Source of the DNA: Maricaulis maris
GTDB taxonomy: Bacteria > Pseudomonadota > Alphaproteobacteria > Caulobacterales > Maricaulaceae
Direction: 5' to 3'
DNA: 64,000 bases
Assembly (NCBI RefSeq): GCF_003634045.1
Contig: NZ_RBIM01000007.1
Span: 1-64,000 of the forward strand
Below the pieces are notes generated by a model. That model worked only from the letters and a program-made list of their open reading frames with translations, did no database searches and was not told the origin of the DNA. Shown in pieces: positions 25,991 through 34,171 of the stretch. Within the stretch, counting starts at the first letter, position 1. Each line of letters begins with the position of its first letter. A program made the translations under genes and the position numbers.

Positions 25991-26120
25991 CCATAGACCG
26001 CTTGCCGAGAGACCGCCGCATCCGCTTCTTCAGGTCAAGGGCCGCAGAGCGGCCGCTGCGTGGTTTCACCCTTGAGCTGAAGAACCGGATACGGCCTGCT
26101 GGCTGATAAGCGTGCTATGG
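25991..26120. repeat. Long-hairpin repeat (P1), outer arms reversed
   Basis: The unit is 130 bases: outer arm CCATAGACCGCTTGCCGAG, inner arm CGCATCCGCTTCTTCAGGTC, loop hairpin GGCCGC-AGA-GCGGCC, then CCCTTGAGCTGAAG and TGGCTGATAAGCGTGCTATGG. Compared with the copies at 43542 and 46552 the outer arms are swapped while the core keeps its orientation. The intergenic stretch 25898-26202 holds only this element and its flank. Confidence 0.85.
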
Positions 26121-26202
26121 ATGGCCCTGCGCGATGGCGCCGCGGTCGTCGCCGAACAAATGGCCGCTTGACCGATAGCGGTGGGGCCAGCCCGAACATG
26201 CG

Positions 26203-27639
26203 CTACAGCAAGACCCGCGGATTCATGATCCCCTTCGGGTCGAGCGCGGTCTTGATGGCGCGCATTACCGCCACATCAACCGGTTTTCGGCTGGCCAGTT
26301 CGGTGCGCTTCAATATGCCGATACCGTGTTCGGCCGAGATCGAGCCGCCGAAGCTGTCGACGAGGTCGTAGACCAGGCGCGAGAGCGGGGCGGCCTGGGC
26401 GATGAAGGCGTCATCGGCGCCGGTTTCGCGGGCGGCGACGTTGAAATGGACATTGCCGTCGCCGACATGGCCGAAGGCGATGACGAGGGCGCCGGGAAAT
26501 TCGGCTTCCACGGCGGCCGTGGCCTTGGCCATGAAGGCCGGCATTTTCGAGACCGGGATCGAGACATCATGCTTGACCGCCTTGCCGTGGGCCCGTTCGG
26601 CCTCGGCGATGGTCTCGCGCAGGCGCCAGAAATCATGGATCTGGCTGTCATTCTCGGCGATGGCGGCATCGGCGATCAGACCGGCTTCAAAGCCCTGGCC
26701 CAGCGCGTCCTCGAGCGTCTCGCGTGCCCCGTCGGCGCGACCGAAGCTCATCTCACACACGACATACCAAGCGTGCTCGTCTGCCAGCGGGTCGCGAGTG
26801 CCGGGGACATGTTCCAGCACCATGTCCAGCGCCATGCGCGGCATCAGTTCGAACGCGGTGACGGCGCCGCCAGAGACCTGTTTGGCGAGGCCGAGGAATT
26901 TGACGGCATCCTCGGCGCTGTCGAGGCCGCAAAAGGCGACTTCCATGCGGGAGGGTCGCGGGAAGAGCTTCAACGTGGCGGCGGTGATAATGCCCAGCGT
27001 GCCTTCGGCGCCGATCAGCAATTGCTTGAGATCATAGCCGGTATTGTCTTTTCGAAGGCCAGTCAGCCCGGACCAGATCGTACCGTCGGGCAAGACCGCT
27101 TCCAGGCCCAGAACCAGCTCCCGCGTCATGCCGTAGCGCAGCACATGCACGCCGCCGGCATTGGTCGAGATCAACCCGCCAATCATCGCCGAGCCTTGTG
27201 AGCCCAGTGACAACGGGAACAGACGGTTATTGTCGGCAGCCAGGGTCTGCAGATTTTCCAGCACACAACCGGCCTCGACGGTCATTGAGTCATTGTCGAC
27301 ATCGACTTCACGCACGCCGGTCATGCGCTTCATCGTGATCAGGACCTCGCCCTGGGGCGTTGCGGCGCCGCACAGCGAGGTATTGCCGCCTTGCGGGGTG
27401 ATGCTGACACCGGCCTCGTGACACAGGCGCACACAGGCAGCCACTTCTTCGGTATTGGCCGGCTTGAGCAGGATCGGGGTTGAACCCTGATAGCGACCGC
27501 GCCAGTCCGCAACATGGGGCGCCAACTCGTGCGCATCCTGCGACCAGCCTTTGGGTCCGAGCACTTGTTTGAGCTGGGCGAGCAGGGCGGCCGGCATTGG
27601 GGTGGTGGCGGGGCTGGCGGTTGAGAGCGTGTCGGTCAT
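26203..27639 (-). CDS. FAD-linked oxidase (D-lactate/glycolate/2-hydroxyglutarate dehydrogenase type)
   Basis: The 478-residue flavoprotein has an N-terminal PCMH-type FAD-binding domain (VSITPQGGNTSLCGAATP near 80; SLGSQGSAMIGGLISTNAGG near 145) and a C-terminal FAD-oxidase domain ending AEHGIGILKRTELA ... DPKGIMNP, typical of GlcD/Dld2-like enzymes that oxidise 2-hydroxy acids. The substrate is not decided. The metal-binding histidines in FGHVGDGNVHFNV are present. It lies upstream of nothing obvious but shares the strand with tsaC. Confidence 0.9.
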   Translation of the reverse strand: MTDTLSTASPATTPMPAALLAQLKQVLGPKGWSQDAHELAPHVADWRGRYQGSTPILLKPANTEEVAACVRLCHEAGVSITPQGGNTSLCGAATPQGEVLITMKRMTGVREVDVDNDSMTVEAGCVLENLQTLAADNNRLFPLSLGSQGSAMIGGLISTNAGGVHVLRYGMTRELVLGLEAVLPDGTIWSGLTGLRKDNTGYDLKQLLIGAEGTLGIITAATLKLFPRPSRMEVAFCGLDSAEDAVKFLGLAKQVSGGAVTAFELMPRMALDMVLEHVPGTRDPLADEHAWYVVCEMSFGRADGARETLEDALGQGFEAGLIADAAIAENDSQIHDFWRLRETIAEAERAHGKAVKHDVSIPVSKMPAFMAKATAAVEAEFPGALVIAFGHVGDGNVHFNVAARETGADDAFIAQAAPLSRLVYDLVDSFGGSISAEHGIGILKRTELASRKPVDVAVMRAIKTALDPKGIMNPRVLL

Positions 27640-27664
27640 AACGGGTCCGGTACGGGGCTTGTGG

Positions 27665-28633
27665 TCAGATCAGGTCGTCCTTGGGCGCGGCGGCGCGTTG
27701 CAGCCGGTCATTGATGGCTTCACCCAAACCCTCATCGGGGATGGGTGCAACCGCTATTCTGGCCGCACCGCGTGCGTCGAGTGCGCGCAGGGCCGCAAAC
27801 AGCCCGGTCGCGGCTTCGGCAAGATCGCCGCCGGGTGACAGGTTGAGATCGCCGTTGATCGGACCGAAGCCCAGGAAAACCTCCCCCGCTTCGGCCGCGC
27901 TGGCATTGAGACGCATGGTGGCATTGGGAGCGTAGTGGCTTTTCATCATGCCCGGTGCCAGCAGGGTGTCCTCCGAGCCGGGCTCGGCAAGCCGCCCGGT
28001 GATGGCTTCGATCTGCCGCCGCGCCAGCCCGCCGGGGCGCAACAGGGTCGGTGTGCCGCCCAGCAGGGCGATGACGGTCGATTCCAGGCCGACCGGACAG
28101 GCGCCGCCATCGAGAATGAGATCAATCCGCTCACCCAGACCGTCGGCGACGTGCTGAGCCGTGGTCGGGCTGATACCGCCGGACGGGTTGGCGCTCGGCG
28201 CAACCAGTGGCCCGTCAAAAGCGCGGATCAGGGCTTGGGCGGCAGCATGGCGCGGCGCCCGCAGGGCGATGGAGTCGAGGCCGGCATTGGCGATGTCGGC
28301 AATCGGTGCGTCCGGGCGTTTCGGCAGGACCAGGGTCAGCGGCCCGGGCCAGAAGGTTTCCGCGAGTTGATCCGCCAGGTCGGGCCAGCCAGCCAGGCGC
28401 CAGGCCATGTTGGGGCCGGCGACATGGGCGATCAGCGGGTTGAAGCGCGGCCGCCCCTTGGCCGCATAGAGCCGAGCCACCGCGTCCGGATTGCCGGCAT
28501 CGGCGGCGAGGCCGTAAACCGTCTCGGTCGGCATGGCGACGAGACCGCCGGCCTTGAGAATGGCGGCGGCCTCTTCGATCACGGCGGGATCGCTTGCCGG
28601 TTTGATCGGGGCGGGTTTCACAGGGGCGCTCAT
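27665..28633 (-). CDS. tsaC: L-threonylcarbamoyladenylate synthase, Sua5 type
   Basis: The 322-residue protein has an N-terminal YrdC domain (VAMPTETVYGLAADA, KGRPRFNPLIAHV, APSANPSGGISPT) and a C-terminal Sua5 domain, which E. coli TsaC lacks. It makes threonylcarbamoyl-AMP from threonine, bicarbonate and ATP for the t6A37 modification of ANN-decoding tRNAs. The linker contains the expected SHYAPN-like element (KSHYAPNATM). Confidence 0.93.
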   Translation of the reverse strand: MSAPVKPAPIKPASDPAVIEEAAAILKAGGLVAMPTETVYGLAADAGNPDAVARLYAAKGRPRFNPLIAHVAGPNMAWRLAGWPDLADQLAETFWPGPLTLVLPKRPDAPIADIANAGLDSIALRAPRHAAAQALIRAFDGPLVAPSANPSGGISPTTAQHVADGLGERIDLILDGGACPVGLESTVIALLGGTPTLLRPGGLARRQIEAITGRLAEPGSEDTLLAPGMMKSHYAPNATMRLNASAAEAGEVFLGFGPINGDLNLSPGGDLAEAATGLFAALRALDARGAARIAVAPIPDEGLGEAINDRLQRAAAPKDDLI

Positions 28634-28683
28634 GGCGATGAGCTAGCCCCCAAGCCCCCTGTCATGCAAGCACAAGCCGCAAG

Positions 28684-29235
28684 TCAGTCCGCCGCATCGG
28701 CTTCGATGTGCAGGACCATGGCGATTTCCGCCGCTGCCGATCCCCAGCTCGACCCGCCAACGCCGAAATCGGTCCGGGCGATGACGAAATGGCTGTCCGC
28801 CACGGCGCGGCCATCGGTGATATCCAGGGTGAAGGGCATGACCAGCGGCTGGTCGCTGCCACGAATGGTCAGGATGCCATGCGCCTCATAACCGGTGTCG
28901 GTGGCCCGGATGTCGTCAGAGACAAAACGCGCCGTCTCGAAATCGGTCGGGTTGAGGCCGGCATTCGAGAGCATGCTGTCATCCATCTGGCGATTGCCGG
29001 TCGAACCGCTGGCCGTGGACACGCTGGCCTCGATCCGTGCGTTTTCCAGATCGGCCGGATCGAGCGTGATCGCGGCGGCCCATGTGTCAAACGCGCCGGT
29101 GACGGCGCCGCCCGAGACCGTGGTCTCGAAGGCGACCGAGGAGGCGGCATGGTCGACGGTCCAGTCCTGGGCGAGGGCCGTCGGGGCCATCAGCGCCAGG
29201 CCGGAGAGGGCGAGCAGGGTGGTACGCAACATCAA
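28684..29235 (-). CDS. YceI-family periplasmic protein
   Basis: The 183-residue product has a signal peptide (MLRTTLLALSGLALMAPTALA, then QDW) and the YceI beta-barrel beginning WTVDHAASSVAFETTVSGG. YceI proteins bind polyisoprenoid lipids in a lipocalin-like cavity. The start codon of this gene is 2 bases after the stop of cytochrome b561, with which YceI is often paired, so they form one operon. Confidence 0.92.
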   Translation of the reverse strand: MMLRTTLLALSGLALMAPTALAQDWTVDHAASSVAFETTVSGGAVTGAFDTWAAAITLDPADLENARIEASVSTASGSTGNRQMDDSMLSNAGLNPTDFETARFVSDDIRATDTGYEAHGILTIRGSDQPLVMPFTLDITDGRAVADSHFVIARTDFGVGGSSWGSAAAEIAMVLHIEADAAD

Positions 29236-29237
29236 GA

Positions 29238-29816
29238 CTATCCTTTCAGGAAGGGGATCATGCGGCCGATCAATCCATCCTTGTTGATGAACTGGTGCTT
29301 AAGGGCCGCCGCCACATGCAGGCCCAGCAGGCCGAGAATGGCCCAGCCGCCGGCACCGTGCACGCTGCCGGACAGGTCCTGGAAGCCTTCGGTCTGCGGC
29401 ACGGGCAGTTTCGGCAGGACGAGATCGGGATTGTTGAAGAGGAGGGTGGGCGGCTCGGCAGCCGAGGCAGCGATCAGCCCGCCCAGCGGCATGCCGATCA
29501 TGATGACGTAGAAGGCCCAATGGGTTGCCGTGGCGGCAAATCGCTCCCAGCCCGCCATGCCGGCGGGCAGGGCCGGAACCGGATGGGTCAGCCGCCAAGC
29601 GAGGCGGCCGAGCGACAGGATGAGGATCAGGAGGCCGGTCGTCTTGTGGGCATTATAGGCGAACTGGACCTCGGCGATCGAAACCTCACCGCCTGCAAAC
29701 AAGGCTTCGCGCAGGTCTTCCATGTACCAGCCATAGAACACCATGCCGACCAGAAGGACGGCGAGGATCCAGTGCAGGGCAATGGCAACCCCGGTATAGG
29801 TTTTTGGCGCTGTCAT
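29238..29816 (-). CDS. Cytochrome b561 family protein
   Basis: The 192-residue integral membrane protein has four helices and haem-ligating histidines in ALHWILAVL (helix 1), YNAHKTTGLLIL (helix 2), THWAFYVIMI and LLGLHVAAALKHQF (helix 4). It would carry electrons between quinol and a periplasmic acceptor. The start at 29816 removes an upstream extension lacking homology. It is followed closely by the YceI gene. Confidence 0.93.
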   Translation of the reverse strand: MTAPKTYTGVAIALHWILAVLLVGMVFYGWYMEDLREALFAGGEVSIAEVQFAYNAHKTTGLLILILSLGRLAWRLTHPVPALPAGMAGWERFAATATHWAFYVIMIGMPLGGLIAASAAEPPTLLFNNPDLVLPKLPVPQTEGFQDLSGSVHGAGGWAILGLLGLHVAAALKHQFINKDGLIGRMIPFLKG

Positions 29817-30001
29817 ATCGGTCTCCCAGATTGCCGGCCTTTGCCGGTCACATGACCCATATGATGCCATTGGCCGTCGCGATAAAGCCACACCTTTGGA
29901 TGCGATGGACAAAACACTGTTTCCGGATTCGCATCGGTGCGGCTTGCCGCTATGTTGCGCGACAAGAAATGCCAAACAGGCAATCCATGAGGAGGTTGGT
30001 C

Positions 30002-31759
30002 ATGTCCTATCGCGCGCCCGTCGACGAAATGCGTTTCACGCTGGAAGAAGTGGCGGCCGTGGAAGGGCTGAAGGCGACCGGCGCCTTCCCCGACTTTTCC
30101 GCCGATCTGACCGCGGCGATCCTCGACGAGGCCGCCAAGCTGGCCGAGGGCGTGCTGGCGCCGCTCAACCGGGTCGGCGATGCCGAACACTGCAAGCTGG
30201 AAAACGACAAGGTCACCACCCCGACCGGCTTCCCGAAGGCTTATGCCCAATTCGTCGAGGGCGGCTGGCAGGGGCTGCAGTTCGGGACCGAACATGGCGG
30301 CATGGGCCTGCCGCGGGCGCTGGGCGTGACGGTGCTGGAGATGATCCAGGGCGCCAATCTCTCCTTTGGTCTCGGTCCGATGCTGACCTATGGCGCCATC
30401 GAGGCGCTGATCGAGCACGGCACGGACGAGCAGAAGGCGATGTATCTGCCCAAGCTGATCACCGGCGAATGGTCGGGCACGATGAATCTGACCGAGCCGT
30501 CGGCCGGGTCCGATGTCGGCGCGCTGCGCACCAAGGCCGAGCCCAATGCGGATGGCAGCTGGGCGATCTCGGGCCAGAAGATCTTCATCACCTGGGGCGA
30601 TCACGACTGCGCCGAGAACATCATCCATCTCGTGCTGGCCCGCACGCCGGGCTCGCCGGACGGCACAAAGGGCATCTCGCTCTTCATCGTGCCCAAAATC
30701 CTGCCCGACGGTTCGGCCAATTCGCTCAAGGCGATCGGTCTCGAACACAAGCTGGGCATTCACGGCTCGCCGACCTGCACGATGGAGTATGCCGGGGCCA
30801 CCGGCTGGCTGATCGGCGGCGAGAATGCCGGCATGCGCTGCATGTTCACGATGATGAATTCGGCCCGTCTCAATGTCGGCGTCCAGGGTGTCGGCATTGC
30901 CGAACGCGCCTATCAGCAGGCCCTGGCCTATGCGGCCGACCGCAAGCAGGGCCGCGCCATTGAGGCCGAGGGCCCGGCGCCGCACGCCATCATCCACCAT
31001 CCCGACATCAAGCGGACCCTGGCGCTGATGAAAGCCAAGATCGCCGCAGCGCGTGCGATCTGCGTGTCCTGTGCGGTCGCCGCCGACATGGCGCATTATG
31101 GTGACGAGGACGAGGAGAAGGCGGCCGCCAAGCGTCGCGAGGAACTCCTCACCCCGATCGCCAAGGCCTGGTCGACCGATATCGGGGTCGAGGTCGCTTC
31201 GGCCAATATCCAGGTGCATGGCGGGATGGGCTATATCGAGGAAACCGGCGCCGCCCAGCATTTGCGCGACGCCCGTATCACGCCGATCTATGAGGGCACG
31301 AATGCAATCCAGGCCATCGATCTGGTCGGCCGCAAGCTCTCCATGGCCGATGGCGCGGCCTTTGACGAGCTCTATGCCGATATCGACCAGACCATCGAGA
31401 GTTGCCTGACGTCCGGCCATCCCGACCTGCCGCCGCTCGGCGAGCGGCTGCGTGACAGTCTGGAAGCCCTGCAGGAGGCCGCCGACTGGCTCGCCGAAGC
31501 CGACATGAAGGACCGCCTGGCCGGCGCCACGCCTTTCCTGACCCTGGCGGGAGAGACCGTTGGCGGCTGGCTGTTGTGCGTCGGCGCCGTTGCCGCCCGT
31601 CGCCGCCAGAAGGAAAATGTCGGTGATCCGGCTTTCGCCGCCCAACGCATCGCCCTGGCCAATTTCTACGCCGAAGCCGTCATGACCCTGGCGCCGTCGC
31701 GCGTCGACGACATCACCATGGGTGCCGACATGATTGATGAGGTCGGTTTCGGGCTTTAG
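30002..31759 (+). CDS. Acyl-CoA dehydrogenase, long (DmdC-like) type
   Basis: The 585-residue flavoenzyme starts at the ATG behind ATGAGGAGG. Domains: N-terminal helices, middle beta domain (NLTEPSAGSDVGALRTKA), C-terminal helices (MLNS-like MMNSARLNVGVQGVG; IQVHGGMGYIEETGAAQHLRD), and an extra C-terminal domain. Catalytic glutamate is expected in ITPIYEGTNAIQAIDLVGRK. The length and extra domain resemble 3-methylmercaptopropionyl-CoA dehydrogenase (DmdC) and the FadE-like enzymes; substrate is therefore either a branched/sulfur acyl-CoA or a fatty acyl-CoA. Confidence 0.93.
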   Translation: MSYRAPVDEMRFTLEEVAAVEGLKATGAFPDFSADLTAAILDEAAKLAEGVLAPLNRVGDAEHCKLENDKVTTPTGFPKAYAQFVEGGWQGLQFGTEHGGMGLPRALGVTVLEMIQGANLSFGLGPMLTYGAIEALIEHGTDEQKAMYLPKLITGEWSGTMNLTEPSAGSDVGALRTKAEPNADGSWAISGQKIFITWGDHDCAENIIHLVLARTPGSPDGTKGISLFIVPKILPDGSANSLKAIGLEHKLGIHGSPTCTMEYAGATGWLIGGENAGMRCMFTMMNSARLNVGVQGVGIAERAYQQALAYAADRKQGRAIEAEGPAPHAIIHHPDIKRTLALMKAKIAAARAICVSCAVAADMAHYGDEDEEKAAAKRREELLTPIAKAWSTDIGVEVASANIQVHGGMGYIEETGAAQHLRDARITPIYEGTNAIQAIDLVGRKLSMADGAAFDELYADIDQTIESCLTSGHPDLPPLGERLRDSLEALQEAADWLAEADMKDRLAGATPFLTLAGETVGGWLLCVGAVAARRRQKENVGDPAFAAQRIALANFYAEAVMTLAPSRVDDITMGADMIDEVGFGL

Positions 31760-31787
31760 GGGCGGCTTGCGCCTTTTCCGCCCCATA

Positions 31788-31870
31788 GCGCGGGGAGAAA
31801 ATACCCCTCCATCCCCTCTCATTTTTCCCGGCTCTCCGCCCCGCTTTTGCGGGGCTGCGGCCGGGAAAAA
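31788..31870. repeat. Composite hairpin repeat block (copy C2)
   Basis: It contains GCCCCGCTTTTGCGGGGC and CATCCCCTCTCATTTTTCCC, the reverse complement of modules at 425-580. With the neighbouring unit at 31951 the order and spacing mirror those of 202-580, so two composite repeat blocks lie in inverse orientation about 31 kb apart. The stretch 31760-32171 contains only repeats and no gene; a fragment of the same family (TTTTTCCCGGAGGCGCGAG) recurs near 32127. Confidence 0.7.
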
Positions 31871-31950
31871 AGTGTTTGGCTTGGCGGCGGCGGCGCGTGG
31901 CAGAATTCGGCGCTGATGACGCGGATAGGCCCGCTGACCACCACACGTTT

Positions 31951-32081
31951 GTCATCCCGGGCGAATGGCCTGCGTACGCAGGCCGCAGACCCGGGACCCA
32001 GACGCCCGGTCCTGCCAGCTTTCGCGATAATGGGTCCCGGATCTCCGCCCGGCTCGGGGCCGGGCCTGCGTCCGGGATGAC
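31951..32081. repeat. Intergenic palindromic repeat, GTCATCCCGG family (copy A3)
   Basis: It begins GTCATCCCGGGCGAATGGCC and ends GTCCGGGATGAC. Its reverse complement aligns over nearly the whole length with 202-332, including the internal TGCCAGCTTTCGCGATAATG. A short inner hairpin GGCCTGCGTACGCAGGCC is perfect. Confidence 0.8.
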
Positions 32082-32171
32082 AAGCGAGAGCGTCGTGGAA
32101 CGCACCGCCAGCGCTCGCCCTTTTTCATTTTTCCCGGAGGCGCGAGCGCCGTGGCGATACCGATGCTTGGC

Positions 32172-32552
32172 TTACACCCACACCGCGTCGGCGTCGGGAT
32201 GGCCGCGACCGTCGAGCAGACGGATCAGGCCGACGACACTGCGGATCAGCATCCACAACCAGGTCAGGGCCAGGCCGGTGGCGCCGAAGAGGGACAGGAC
32301 GCCGGTCAGGATCATGAAGGTGCATACGACGATGCTCAGCACCGCCGTCCAGAATGACTTGATCTGGTAGGTATAGTGCGATTGCAGCCAGCGCGGCGCC
32401 CGTTCGCGCCGGGAATAGGCGATGATCACGGCGAGGATGCTGGAAATGCCGATGATATTGCCGATCAGGAACAGCACATAATTGAGGCCTGCGAATAATT
32501 TGTCGTCGCGGTCGGTAGCTTGGCTGTTCGGTTCGATGATCGTGTCGGACAT
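32172..32552 (-). CDS. DUF4870-like membrane protein
   Basis: The 126-residue protein has an acidic N-terminus (KLFAGLNYVLFLIGNI) and three hydrophobic segments with a charged loop (YSRRERAPRWLQSHYTYQIKSFW), the pattern of the DUF4870 family; its C-terminus ends with the short acidic tail DADAVWV. The start at 32552 has a GGAGAA site. The function of the family is unknown. Confidence 0.85.
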   Translation of the reverse strand: MSDTIIEPNSQATDRDDKLFAGLNYVLFLIGNIIGISSILAVIIAYSRRERAPRWLQSHYTYQIKSFWTAVLSIVVCTFMILTGVLSLFGATGLALTWLWMLIRSVVGLIRLLDGRGHPDADAVWV

Positions 32553-32764
32553 GGGGCATTTCTCCTTGTCGATCAGGGTGCCAGCAGGCGGCGCCGCGTC
32601 CAAGCGGGACCGTGCGGAACATCGTCCCCTGCGGCTTCGCGGTCACGATTGCAGCTTAAAATACCGTCATTGGCAGGCGGACTTCTTGGTTGCGGGCGAA
32701 TTTCGACGTATCGAAGAAGCTGTATTCGTCCGCACAGGACCATTCAGCCAGCGTTAGGCAGCCC

Positions 32765-32986
32765 GTGTTAGGCAGACTTCTGGATATTGCGATACCGGTT
32801 CTCCTTCTGGGTGGACTGGCCGGCTATCTCGGACTGCTCGCCGCCGGCTTGCTGGCCGGCTGGCAACTGCCCTATCCCGTCAGCTATCTCTGGCTGGCGG
32901 CGACCGGGTGTCCGGCGCTGGGCGTGGCTTTGATGTATTGGCGGGCCTGTTCGGACCGGCTTGTGCTGCAAGGGGATGAGGAATGA
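32765..32986 (+). CDS. Small two-helix membrane protein
   Basis: The 73-residue protein is read from GTG at 32765 with an AGGCAG site. It has two transmembrane segments (IAIPVLLLGGLAGYLGLLAAGLL and SYLWLAATGCPALGVALMYW) and a short cytoplasmic tail. A longer TTG start at 32690 is possible but adds only polar residues. The stop overlaps the next gene (ATGA). It probably belongs to the operon of the YbjQ-type and signal peptidase genes. No function assigned. Confidence 0.65.
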   Translation: MLGRLLDIAIPVLLLGGLAGYLGLLAAGLLAGWQLPYPVSYLWLAATGCPALGVALMYWRACSDRLVLQGDEE

Positions 32987-33303
32987 GCCTGATAATCACG
33001 ATGGGCGACACGGTGCCCGGGCGCGAGATCGACCGTACGGTGGGTATCGCTCGCGGCAATGTTGTCCGGGCCCGCTTTTTCGGTCGCGATTTCATTGCCG
33101 GCCTGCGCAATCTGGTCGGTGGCGAAGTGCCCGAATATACCAGCCTCCTCTCGGAATCGCGCGAACAGGCGCTGGACCGCATGGTCCGGCACGCCGAGGA
33201 ACTGGGCGCCGATGCCATCATCACGGTCCGGCTCTCGACGTCCTCCGTGATGGAAGGTGCCGCCGAAATTCTCGCCTATGGAACCGCAGTCAAATTGAAA
33301 TGA
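32983..33303 (+). CDS. YbjQ-family protein (UPF0145)
   Basis: The 106-residue protein matches the heavy-metal-binding-like UPF0145 family: the N-terminal strand pattern (MIITTG-like IITMGDTVPGREI), GIARGNVVRARFFGRD and ELGADAIITVRLSTSSVM. Members assemble as pentamers; their role is not established. It overlaps the preceding and following genes by 4 bases each, so the three are translationally coupled. Confidence 0.88.
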   Translation: MSLIITMGDTVPGREIDRTVGIARGNVVRARFFGRDFIAGLRNLVGGEVPEYTSLLSESREQALDRMVRHAEELGADAIITVRLSTSSVMEGAAEILAYGTAVKLK

Positions 33304-34064
33304 GCCCTTTGATGAAGCGTCTTGCGGGCCGTGCGGCCGATGAAATCCTGGAAACCGTGCGTTTTGTCGCCGGTGTGGCGGCGGTGTGGCTGGGTCTGGT
33401 GACCTTCGGCTTTGCCGCCTTCCATATCCCCTCCGAGAGCATGCAGCCCTCGCTCGAGGTCGGTGACCGGGTGCTGGTGTCGAAATGGGCCTATGGCTAT
33501 TCGGTCCACTCCCTGCCGCTGGGGCTGGGCTATGCCTTGCCGGACAGCTGGAATGGCCGCTTGGCCTGGTCGCAGCCGCGCCGCGGCGATGTTGTTGTCT
33601 TCCGCGACGAGAACCAGACACCGGCGCGCAATCTCATCAAGCGTGTCGTGGGCGTTGCCGGCGATGTCATCGAGGTCCGCGAGGGTCGGCTCTACATCAA
33701 TGAGGAGGTCGTCCCGCGCATGCTGGAGGATGTCCGCATTTATCGCGAGGACCGGTCTGGCGTTGCTGTGACGGTGAGCCATTACACCGAAGTCCTGCCG
33801 GGCGACCGGGATCACGAGATCTACGAGCAGAATGACAATGACATGCTGGACAATTTTGGTCCGGTCACCGTCCGTCCCGGCACGGTTTTCGTGATGGGTG
33901 ACAATCGCGATGCCTCGCGCGACAGTCGCGCCTCGGGCGGGCCGGGCTTTGTGCCGCTGGAAAATGTCGTCGGCCGCGCCGAGACCGTCCTGTTCACGCT
34001 GGAACGCTGCCGCCGCGAGCAGGGCCTGCATTGCCCCTCTGGCCGGGTCTGGCGCGGGCTGTAG
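33300..34064 (+). CDS. lepB: Signal peptidase I
   Basis: The 254-residue enzyme has one N-terminal membrane anchor (about 24-41), the nucleophile S47 in IPSESMQPSL and the general-base lysine K114 in NLIKRVVGVAGD; GTVFVMGDNRDASRDSR near residue 195 is the family box. It removes signal peptides of exported proteins at the periplasmic face. The start overlaps the YbjQ-type gene by 4 bases; an in-frame ATG 12 bases further is an alternative. It is not beside rnc, so it may be a second copy. Confidence 0.93.
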   Translation: MSPLMKRLAGRAADEILETVRFVAGVAAVWLGLVTFGFAAFHIPSESMQPSLEVGDRVLVSKWAYGYSVHSLPLGLGYALPDSWNGRLAWSQPRRGDVVVFRDENQTPARNLIKRVVGVAGDVIEVREGRLYINEEVVPRMLEDVRIYREDRSGVAVTVSHYTEVLPGDRDHEIYEQNDNDMLDNFGPVTVRPGTVFVMGDNRDASRDSRASGGPGFVPLENVVGRAETVLFTLERCRREQGLHCPSGRVWRGL

Positions 34065-34171
34065 GCCTTCCCGGAAACTGCGGCGACGGGTTTTTGCCGC
34101 TTCCCGGGCTGGTGACGCGGTGAGTGGCGCTCTAGTCTCTGTCCAAATCACGCATTCGGGGAGAGAGCGTC

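Noticed and set aside
29813-31822. Open frame of 669 codons on the minus strand
   Set aside because: It lies wholly antisense to the acyl-CoA dehydrogenase gene, whose product is clearly conserved; the antisense protein has no recognisable domain and is an effect of GC-rich codon usage.
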